The notes below the pieces were generated by a model. The model worked only from the letters and a program-made list of their open reading frames with translations. It ran no database searches and was not told the DNA's origin. Positions 53,801 to 64,000 of a stretch of DNA of 64,000 bases are shown in pieces (position 1 is the stretch's first letter; every line of letters begins with the position of its first letter). Source of the stretch: Metarhizium brunneum (Eukaryota; Ascomycota; Sordariomycetes; Hypocreales; Clavicipitaceae); contig NC_089423.1 of the NCBI RefSeq assembly GCF_013426205.1, forward strand, positions 7,192,001 through 7,256,000, read 5' to 3'. Position numbers and translations under genes: made by a program.

Positions 53801-56800
53801 TTTAAAAAAATTAATATATTATTAAAATATATTATTATAAAATTATTTAAATATTTTTATAATATATTATTAATTATTTTTTAAAATATTATTAATATAT
53901 TAATAAGCTTTATTAATATTATTAAATATTTAAATAATTTAAATTTTATTTTAAAAGTTATTATTTATTTATAATTTTTTTTATTTAAATTAAATTATAT
54001 ATTTCTTTTAAGTTTATTATAATAAACTAATTTATATTATATAATTAATTTTATAATTCTAATATTAATAATAATAATATTTTATTTTTTATAATAATTA
54101 TATTTAATTATTAATAATTTATTATTAATTATAATTTTTTATTTTTTTTTAAAATAAATATAATTAAGTATTTAGCTTTTAATATTAATATTTTAATATA
54201 ATTTTTTATTAGTATTTTATTAATATATTTTTATAATATTTTAAGTTTTTTTATATTTAAATTATAAATTTTATAAAATATTATTAACTTTTTATTTATT
54301 AATTTAATTTTATAATTTTATTAATTATATTTAAATAATTTAATTTTTAATTTTTTTATAAATAATTTTTTATATTTTTAATATTTTTTAAAAATATTTT
54401 TAAGTTTTTTTTTTTTTATTATTAAGCTTTTATTATTTTTATTATTTTTAATTTTTTTTTTTTAAGTTTTTTATTTATATTTATAAAATTTTTTTTTAAA
54501 GTAATAATAATTTTTTAGATTTTAGTTTTTATTTTTTTATTATTTATTATTATTTATATTTTAATTTATAATATTATTAAAATTATTATAATAAATTTAA
54601 TTATTTTTTTTTATATTTATTATTTTTATATTATTTATTTATTATTATTAGTTTTTAAATAATTTACTTAAAGGTTTTTTTTTTTTAAAATTTTATTTAT
54701 AAATTAAATTATAATAAAAAATTTTTTTTTTTTTAAATTTTATTAATTTTATTAGCTTAAAATTTTATTTTATTTTAATTAGCTTATTTTTTAGTTAATT
54801 AATAAGTTATTTTTTTATAATTATAAGTATTTTAATATTAAATTATATTTTAATATATTTATAATATAAAGTTAAATTACTTTTAAATAATTTTAAATTT
54901 ATACTTTAAAATAATTAATTTTTTAATTAATAACTTTAAGTAAAATATAATTACTTATTATATTATTATTTATAAGTATATAAATATAATATTTTATAAT
55001 TTTAATATTTAATATTATTTTATTATTTTATTTATTTTAAATTATATTAAAAGTTATTAATATTTTTTTTTTATATTAACTTATAATTTTTTTATAAATA
55101 ATATATTTTATTTTTTAAGTTTTTTAAAATAAACTTTTTTATAATTTATTATTTTATTTTTTAATATTATTTTATAAATTTAATTTTATTTTATAAATAC
55201 TTAAAGTAAAACTTATTATTAAATATTTAATATAAATAATTATAAATTTAATTTTTTATTTTTTTATATTTTTTATATTTTAAATTATTATAATTTATTA
55301 TATATTTTTTATTATATTTAAAATTAAACTTTTATTTATAATATTACTTATTTAACTTTTATTTATTATAATATATTAATTTTATAATTTTCTTAGAATT
55401 TTTTTATTTAAGTATATTTAATATTTATTATATTTATTTATATATTATTAATATTTTATATTATTATTTATATTATTTTTTAGCTTTATTTATTATATAT
55501 TTTAAGTAATTTAATAATAAGTATATTATATAATTTTTTATTTTATATTAAAATAATTTAAATAATAATTTTTTTTTATAAATTAAAATTTTTTTTTTAT
55601 ATATATATTAATATTATTACTTATTTTATATATATATATATAATTAATATATATTTAATTTATATATATTTATAAAATTTATATAAGCTTAATATTTAAT
55701 AAGTATATTTAAATTAGATTTTAAAATTATTATTTAATTATTATTAATTATTTTTACTTTTTATTTTAAAAATTATTATTTAAAATATAATACTTTAATT
55801 AAATATTTTTTTATTTTAATTAAAAATATATTTAATTATATTTTAATTATAAAATATACTTAATATATTATAAATATATATAATACTTATATTAATTATA
55901 TATAATTTTTATATTTTAATAAAAGTTTAAAATTATTTTTTTTTTTAAGTATTATAATATTAGGTTTTTTAATATTATAATAATATTTATTATAATAATA
56001 AAAATTATAAAACATTTTCTTATTAATATAAAAAAATATTATTATATAGCTTACTTTTATATAATTATTAGTTTTATTAGTATTTTTTTTTATCTTATTT
56101 ATTTTTAAATACTTTTAAAATATTTAAAATTATATTATTATTATTAATACTTATTTTTTTTACTTTATTTTTTAATTTATTAAAAAAAATAATAATTTAT
56201 ATATTTTATTTTTTTTTATATTATTATTTTTTTTAAATTTTTTTTATTTTTACTTATTATTATATTTAATTAAAAATTTTTTAATATAAGTTTTTATTTA
56301 AATATTTTAATAATTTTAATTTATAAAATTCTTTTTATTTTATTATTATAAAAGTTTTTTTTTTATTAATTATTTATTTAATTTTTTTTATATTAATTAT
56401 TTAATTATTTATAACTTATTTTTTATAAAATTTATAATTTTCTTTTTAGTTTTTTTAGTTTTTTTAGAAATTATTTTATTTTTTATTTATTATTTATATA
56501 AATATAATAATTATTATTATAATAAAAAGTTTAATTAAAATTTTTATATTTTATTTTTAATTTAATAACTTTATTTTTTTATTAATTAATAATATTAAGC
56601 TATTTTTTATTTTTTTTTAATACTAGCTTTTATTTTTTCTTAGGTTTTTTATATTTATTAATAAAATATTTTAGTTTTTTATAATTATAATATTTTTTTT
56701 TATTATTTTTTTTAATAATATTAAGTTTTATTTATTTAAAATTAAAAATATAATTATAAGTAATAAGTTTTTTTTATTTTTTTTTTAGTTTATTTATTAT

Positions 56801-57625
56801 TTTTTTTTTTATAAAGTTTTAGGTTTTTTTTTCTTATTACTTTTATATATATTATTAATATTATTTATTATTAATTTAAATTATTATTATTATATAATTT
56901 AAAAAATTATTTAATATATTTTTTTTATATAATTTATTCTTAATTTTTTTTTTTAATTTTTTAAAAAAAGCTAATATAAATAGCTTATTTTTTTAGTTTA
57001 ATATTAAGATAATTTATTTAAAATATATTATATAATTTAATATAAATTCTTTTTATTTAAGTTAATTTATATAAATAATTATAGTTTTTATTTTATTAGT
57101 TAATTTAAATATTTTTTTAATTATTTTTTTAAATTTTTTATAATTAATAAATATTTTTTTTATTTTATTTTTTTAATTATTTTTTATATTAATAAAATAA
57201 TTTTATATAATTAATTTAAATTATATAAATATAATACTTATTATATATTTTTTAATATATAATACTTTTACTTATATATTAATTAATTTATTTAAGTAGA
57301 ATTAATAGTATATTTTAAGCTAAATTAAAAATTCTTAAAGTATTTTTAAATTATTATTATAAGGTTTTAATATTTTAAGCTTAATAATTTTTTTTAAGTT
57401 TTTTTATTTTAATATAAATATTTAATATTTAAGGCTAAATTACTTAATTTATTAGTATAATTATATAAGTTTAATTATAAAGTTTTAAGGTTTAAAGCTT
57501 TAAAATTTTTAAAGTATTAATAATATAATTACTTTAAATAAAATAAATATTATAAATATTATTTTAATAATTATTAAATATTACTTAAAATAATATAATA
57601 ATTATTTAAATAAAAGCTTTTAATA

Positions 57626-58071
57626 TATAATAGCTAAAATTTTTAAAAAATAAACTAATTATAATTTATATTAATAAAATAATTAAAGTAATTAATTTAA
57701 GTAATTAATTATTATATTAATAATAAATTATAAATTATAATTAAGTAATTAAAATTAAAAAGTTATAAGTAAAGCTTATTTAATATAATAATTTATATTA
57801 AAAGCTAAGAAATTAAAGTTTATTTATAAAATAAATTTAAGAGTTTTTATATATTATAATATTTACTTATTATTTATTAAAATTTTAATAAATTATAATT
57901 ATATATATATTATTAGTTTATTTAAAGTTTATTAAATAATTAATAAACTTTTTCTTATTAATAGCTTATTTTAACTATTAATTTATTACTTATTATACCT
58001 ATACTATCTTATAGCTTATATAGCCAGCCTAACCTGTGATTTACGCTGTAGCTTGTAACTAGGTTATAATA
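57626..58071 (-). repeat. LTR at the right end of the retrotransposon
   Basis: Same length as the left LTR. The start is mutated (TATAATAGCTAAAAT), while the end keeps AGCCAGCCTAACCTGTGATT and CTTGTAACTAGG, better preserved than the left copy. It is followed by CTAAT. Confidence 0.88.
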
Positions 58072-58264
58072 CTAATATATTAAACCTTAAATTATAATAT
58101 AAGTAATTAATTTTTAATTAATTTTAAAATAATATAAGCTAATATATATAATAATTATAAATTTTATTTAATAACTTTTATATTACTTATATTAATATAA
58201 TTAAAATATATAATAAATATTATTTTATAATAATTTTAATTAATTTTTAATTATTTATTAATTA

Positions 58265-58820
58265 AGCTTTTAACCCCTAAAGGTTATAATAGGCAACTTA
58301 CTTGTGTTAGGCTTCTTGGCACCTTTGCCTATATTATTATTGTTTGTAGATAGTTGTAGTGGATATTAGTAAGTGAGCGGTTATAATACTTATAGGAGAT
58401 ATATATATATAAAAGTAGTAACTTACAATTAGTTATAGTCTTAATAATAAAAGAGGTAAATAACTTAAATAAAAAGGAATAAAACTAACTTAAAATATAG
58501 GCAAAACCACGTAAATATATTATATATATAGATATTTTAGGTTTTTAGTATAACTTAATATAAGTTATAAGTATAAAGTTAATTTATCTTTATAATAATA
58601 ATAGCTAAGGCTATCGTGAGATAGCCTTAATTAATAGCTATAATATAGTATTAATTATACTAGTATATTTAATATATTATAATATATAAATAGTTTACTT
58701 TTCTAGTCTTTTATTATTTTTAGCCTAATATAGCCTAATATTATTTTAAATGTTACGCTTATATAATACTTATATTATGTATATAATTTTATTTAATTAT
58801 AAAGTAAATTAACTATAAAT
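58265..58820 (+). repeat. inverted repeat Y, left arm
   Basis: About 550 bp that pairs with 61140-61826 in reverse. It contains CTTTTAACCCCTAAAGG, AACTTACTTGTGTTAGGC, GGCAAAACCACGTAAAT and the small hairpin AAGGCTATCGTGAGATAGCCTT. It is the better preserved arm. Confidence 0.75.
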
Positions 58821-60590
58821 TAATTATATATTATATTATTAAATTTTAAAAAAATACTTAATATTTTAAGTAATTTTTTTAAGTTAAATTTATTAAATTT
58901 ATTTATTATTAATTATTTTTAATTACTTAAATAAATTTACTTAAATTTAAGTAATTATTAATTAATTTTAAAGTAAAAATTATATTAGATTTATATTTAA
59001 GCTTAGCTAATAATAACTAATTAAAATATTTATTTTAAAATTATAAAGCTATTTATTTTTTTTTAGGCTTTTTAAAATTAAAAGCTTATTATAAATATTA
59101 TATAAAATATAAAAATAATTCTAATATAATAAATATAAAATATTTTTTATTTTTAATTAAATTATTAAATTATTAATAATATATTATTAATTTATTATTA
59201 AATATTTATTAATATTTTATTAATTATTTTAATATATATAACTTTTATATAATAATAATAATAATTTATTAATTATTACCTTTTTAAAAAAATAAACTAA
59301 GCTTTTTAAAAGTAATAACTTTAAAACCTTTTAAGTTAATATAAATTATAAGTATTTAAAAAACTTTTAGTTTAAAAAAATTATTTAAAATACTTATAAT
59401 AAAAAAGCTAAATTAAATATATTAATTTTAAGTTTTTATTAATTAATTATTAATTAATTATTAATATATTATAATTATTTTTTTTATTTATATAATAATA
59501 AATTATAAATATATTAAAGCTTATTTCTTAATATTTATAAAAATTTTTAAGATTTTAAAAATAAAATTTAATATTAAAATAAAATAATATTATATTTTTA
59601 GTTTAAAAATATATAATATTATTATTAATTAAAATTAAGCTTTAATAAATAATAAGTTATTTATTTATTATTTACTTATAAATTAATTAATAATTAATTA
59701 TTTTACTTATAATAAATTTTTTAGCTTATTTAAGCTTTATTAATCTAAAAAAATAAAATATATAATAATATAACTTTTAAAATATTTAATTTTATAAAGT
59801 TTATTTTATTTAAAAAGTTAATAAATTAATTTATAAATTATAATTAATAATTTAATAAAATAATTATTAATTAATTATAAAAAAAACTTATAAATTTCTT
59901 AAAAATTTTAATAAATTTATTTTATTATTTTATTTTATAATATTAAAGCTATTAAATTATAAATCTAAAATAAAATATTATATTATTTATAATATATTAA
60001 TAAAAAATAAGTTTTTTATAATTAATTATTAATTAATTATTAATTAATTATTAATAAATTATAAAATATTTAAATATTAAAAATTAGATTTTATATAAAA
60101 AACACCTAATTATTTTTATAAGCTTAGCTAAAAATTACTTAAAAATAAAAAATATTTAATAAAAATTATATATATTTTATAATAATTATATAAAATAATT
60201 ATATTTTATAGCTTATATTATTAATAATTAATAAGTTATAATATTAAAAGTTTTATAATTATAAATAATAAATTATTAATTAATTTTTATATTATTATTA
60301 ATAATATATATTGAAAAATAAATATTATAATAAAAATATTTTAACTTAATTAAATATTATTATTATATATAATATTTAAATTATTTATAAAAATACCTTA
60401 TTATTTAAAAAATTAATTAAATATTTTTAATAAAATAATAAGTAAATTAAAGAATTAATTATTAATAAATTATTAATTAATTAATAATATTTTAAGAAAT
60501 AAGTATTATAAATAATATTATAATATAAATAACTTTAATTATAATATAAATAACTTTATTATATTTATTATTAAAAATAAGAGTTAAAGT

Positions 60591-60655
60591 ACTAGATCTA
60601 GCTTATTAGCTAGATCTAGTTTATTATTTAGATCTAGCTTTACAATTAGATCTAA
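60591..60655. repeat. four AGATCTA motifs in 65 bp
   Basis: AGATCTA(G/A) recurs four times at about 15-20 bp steps in an otherwise featureless A+T tract. It may be a relic of a tandem array. Confidence 0.45.
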
Positions 60656-61139
60656 TTTTAGCTTTAATATTTTTAATTAATTACTAGATATAATAAATTT
60701 AATAACTAGCTTTAATAAAGCTAGCTTAGTTTTATTATTTAAAGTAATAAAGTATATTAATTTATTAATAATATTTTTTTTAATTATTTATTAATTTATT
60801 TATTAATAAAATACCTAAAAAAACTATAAATAATATATTATAATTAAAAAAAAAAAAGTTAAAAATTTTAAAAATATAAATTAAATTAAAAAATATTAAA
60901 ATTAAAAAATTAAAATTAAAAAATTAAAATTAAAAAAAAGCTTATAATAAATTATTATTATTTTTATTATTATTATTATTATAAATTTTAATTTATTTAA
61001 TAATATTTATATTAATTAATTAATAATTAATTAATAAAAGTTAAAAAATTAAATTACTAAGTTTTTAATAATTAATTAATAATTAATTAATAGTTTTATT
61101 ATTAAATAAAAAAAATAAAAATAATAAAGTAATTTATTT

Positions 61140-61826
61140 TTTTTTAATTTATAATTAATTTACTTCATAATTAAATAAAATTATATATATAATATAAGTA
61201 TTATATAAGTATAAAATTTAAAATAATATTAGGTTATATTAAGCTAAAAATAATAAAAAATTAAAAAAGTAAATTATTTATATATATATTATAATATATT
61301 AAATATACTAGTATAATTAATATTATATTATAGTTATTAGCTAAGGCTATTTTATAATAGCCTTAGCTATTATTATTATAAAGGTAAATCTTATATATTA
61401 TAGTATAAATCTATTAATTTTATACTTATAACTTATATTAAGTTATACTAAAAACTTAAAATACTTATATATATAATATATTTATATAATTTACTTTTAC
61501 TTATATTTTAAGTTAGTTTTATTTCTTTTTATTTAAGTTATTTACTTTTTTTATTATTAAAATCTTATTATAATAATATAATTAATTATAAGTTATTATT
61601 TTTATATATATATATTTTTTATAAGTATTATAATTACTTATTTATTAATATTTATTATAGCTATTTATAAATTATTATATATAAAATATATACCTATTAA
61701 TATAAGCCTTTATAAAATAAAATTAATTAGACTAGCTTACTAATAATAATATAGGTAAAAGTATTAAAAAGCCTAATATAAATAAGTTACTTATTATAAC
61801 TTTTAAGGGTTAAAAGCTAATAAAGC
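61140..61826 (-). repeat. inverted repeat Y, right arm
   Basis: Reverse complement of 58265-58820, with about 130 bp of extra sequence. The hairpin reads AAGGCTATTTTATAATAGCCTT here. The changes against the left arm are mostly C-to-T or G-to-A. The two arms enclose 2.3 kb of uninterpretable A+T DNA. Confidence 0.72.
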
Positions 61827-62604
61827 TTAAAAGGTAATATAATTAATATTAAATTAAAAGCTTTTTATAATAAAAAAAATAATTATTATAAAACTAAAAA
61901 TTTTAATTTAATAAAAATTAAAAAAAATAATAAAGCTATTAAAAATATAAAAAAAAAAGCTTTTAAAAATATAAAGCTAAAATATAGCTTTAAAAAAGCT
62001 ATTATATTAGCTATAAAAAAGCTTAATAAAGCTAATAATACTAAAAGTAAAGCTACTTAATAAATTTATATTAATAGTTTTACTTTTTTTAGAGGGAAAG
62101 TAATTTATTTAATTTTATTATAAATTTTTAAAGCTAAATTAAAATATTATTATTACTTATATTTATTATTTTATTATTTAATTTATAATTAATTATTAAT
62201 TAATTTTTAGAATTTTTTAATTTACTTTTTAAATCTTTGATTTTTAATATTATTTTTAGTATTAAAAATAATTAAAAATTACTTTATAGCTTTTTTTTTT
62301 AATTTATTACTTTTTTTAAGCTTATTATTTTTTTTTTTTTTTAGCTTATTTTTTTTTTATTTAGCTTTTATTTACTTTATTATAATAATATAATAAAGCT
62401 ATATAATATAATCTTTTATAATTTAATTAAGAGAATAAGCTATTAATTAATTAATAATTAATTAATAATTAATTAATAATAAAATTAAAATTTATTATTA
62501 AAAAAATTATTAATATAAAATATATATTTTTTATTTTTATAAATACTTATATTAATATATATTTTTTTAATATTAAGTTAAATTAATTATTAATTAATTA
62601 TTAA

Positions 62605-63380
62605 ATTATAATAAAAAAATAAAAAAAAAAGGCTAGTTAATTACCAGGACCTACTAGTAATATAATTAATAGCTATATCTAGCTAATTAAATAATAATAT
62701 ATAATTAAAAAAATACTATATATATATATTATAATATATTAAATTTATTAGCTTAAAAGGTGATTTATAACCTTATATACCAGTAAAAGCTTATAACTTT
62801 ACACGTTAAAAACGTAATAATAATAGTAACTTATAATTATATAAGTTATACCCTAAAAAACTTAGAGTAATTTAATATAATATAAATTAATAAAGTTTAT
62901 ACTTAACTTTTATAAAGCTTATTATTTTCCTTATAATTACCTTATTTTACTTTTATATACCTAATTTAAATAAATTACTTTATAAATAATATAACTACTT
63001 ATAAGTTTTTAGCTTTATATTACTCTCTAAAGTATTATAACTTATTAATATTAAACTTAATTAATAGTTAATAATTATAATTATAACTAGTACTAAAAAA
63101 GATAATAAGCTTAATATAAGTAAATTACTTATTATAACTTTAAAAATTAAAGCTAATAAGCTTAAAAAGGTAATAAAAAAGCTATTATTATAAAAAATAT
63201 TAATAAGAAAAAAAATATATTATTAAAAGCTAAAAATATTAAAAAAATTAATAAACTTAATAAAGTAGCTAAGAAAATAAGAAAAAAAAAAGATAAAAAA
63301 GAGAATTAAGAAAAATATTATAAAGCTAGTTAATAAAAAGTAGCTTTATATTATAGTTTTCCCCCTTATTATAAAGGGAT
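62605..63380 (+). repeat. RIP-damaged repeat X, copy 3
   Basis: Direct relative of 48420-48620 over its first 200 bp and inverted relative of 49064-49860 over its whole length. It keeps GGCTAGTTAATTACCAGGACC. Confidence 0.7.
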
Positions 63381-63832
63381 TAATTAATTATATAAATATT
63401 TTATTAATATTATAATTTTTAATATATAATTTATATATTAAAATATTAACTTTAAATAAGTTTTTTATATATTATTTTTATTTAAGTTTAAAATTTTTAT
63501 TTTTTTTTTATAAAAATTATTAGTTTAATAAACTTAATAACTATAATTATAGCTTATATAATATATTTTTATAAATAATTAAATAAGTATTAATAATAAG
63601 CTAAAAAATTATTAATTAATTTCTTATTTTTACTTATACTTTTAATATTTTTATATATTAATATAATTTTTTTATTATATTAACTCTTAATATATATTTT
63701 AAAGTTAAAATAATTTAAAAAAACTATATTTTATTAATTCCCTCTAAAAAAGGTAAAACTACTAATATAAATTTATTAGGTAGCTTTACTTTTAGTATTA
63801 TTAGCTTTATTAGGCTTTTTTATAACTAATAT

Positions 63833-64000
63833 TGTTATAACCCAGTTGTATACAAGAAGCAGGCTGCAAGTTAGGCCGGCTATATAAGCCACAAAACGGT
63901 ATAAGTAAGGCAGATAATAGATTAATAGTTAAAGTAATTATTATATTTAGATTATAAGAGAGAATTATAATTTATATAAGTAGAGTTATAATTATAATAA
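63833..64000 (+). repeat. third LTR, opposite orientation, cut by the window end
   Basis: Starts TGTTATAACCCAGTTGTATAC and matches the reverse complement of the right end of the 50407/57626 LTRs. It retains AGGCCGGCTATATAAGCCAC, so it is the least RIP-damaged LTR in the window. About 280 bp would remain outside. It shows the original TATA-like promoter. Confidence 0.78.

Larger units (their letters stand above)
50407..58071 (-). mobile_element. complete but RIP-ruined LTR retrotransposon (7.67 kb)
   Basis: Two direct 446-bp terminal repeats (50407-50852 and 57626-58071) enclose 6.8 kb of A+T-rich DNA. The 5 bp before the first and after the second LTR are both CTAAT, a target-site duplication. 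Reading frames for gag and pol are destroyed. Minus orientation is inferred from a TATA-like CTATATAAGCC on the minus sense of the LTR (best seen in the related LTR at 63833) and from the T-rich plus strand. Copia or Gypsy class cannot be decided. Confidence 0.88.
48010..64000. repeat. 16-kb RIP-type AT-rich isochore
   Basis: Almost only A and T, with scattered relic blocks that keep G and C. No open frame of coding character survives. Copies of the same repeat inside it differ by C-to-T and G-to-A changes, for example 48420-48620 against 62605-62800. That is the signature of repeat-induced point mutation on duplicated DNA. Such regions are normally heterochromatic, and many mark centromeres or subtelomeres. 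Confidence 0.9.

Noticed and set aside
48010..64000. CRISPR-like or satellite array in the A+T region
   Set aside because: Runs such as ATTAATTAATTA are simple A+T low complexity, with no regular repeat-spacer structure.

Overview
The window reads as a filamentous ascomycete chromosome, most likely a Sordariomycete and perhaps Hypocreales. Genes carry short 48-99 bp introns with GT-AG ends and CTAA(C/T)-like branch sites. Two encode Zn2Cys6 transcription factors, one encodes a cAMP-receptor-like GPCR, one a PNP-NACHT-ankyrin protein, and several encode small secreted proteins. Repeat copies differ mainly by C-to-T and G-to-A changes, the mark of RIP (repeat-induced point mutation). All exon models are hand-built from splice sites and reading phase, and no similarity search was run.

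Left part (1-15.5 kb). An NLR-like PNP-NACHT-ankyrin gene enters from the left edge and seems to have lost the middle of its NACHT domain. Two inverted copies of a short non-autonomous element follow, with a third related copy nested between them. Next is a compact three-gene group: a Zn2Cys6 regulator (-), an NCS1 uracil/uridine/allantoin-type permease (+) and deoxyribose-phosphate aldolase (+), plausibly a nucleobase/nucleoside uptake and catabolism unit. An APH-fold kinase gene and a four-exon gene for an eight-cysteine, knottin-like secreted peptide come next.

Middle part (15.5-47.7 kb). Here genes alternate with long stretches where none was recognised. The genes are a secreted phospholipase C-type phosphoesterase, divergent from a second Zn2Cys6 regulator with a GC-AG intron; a second APH-fold kinase; a decayed cytochrome P450; a GPI-anchored Asn/Gly/Ser-rich wall protein; a seven-TM receptor; a dibasic-site secreted protein; a GNAT acetyltransferase; and a fusion of 3-hydroxy-3-methylglutaryl-CoA lyase with a LiuC-like enoyl-CoA hydratase that ends in a peroxisomal SRL signal. 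A Pogo-type helix-turn-helix remnant and a small secreted protein close this part. One family of miniature elements, with ends GTGACAAGGG and GTTACACGGAAA, occurs about nine times, and two coding sequences end inside a copy.

Right part (48-64 kb). The composition changes abruptly at about 48.0 kb to almost pure A+T for 16 kb. No gene survives. The structure is still legible: a complete LTR retrotransposon fossil (two 446-bp LTRs, 5-bp target duplication CTAAT), a third LTR in opposite orientation leaving the window at the right edge, a pair of >500-bp inverted repeat arms, and three copies of another repeat in mixed orientation. This is a RIP-type AT isochore, possibly pericentromeric or subtelomeric heterochromatin.
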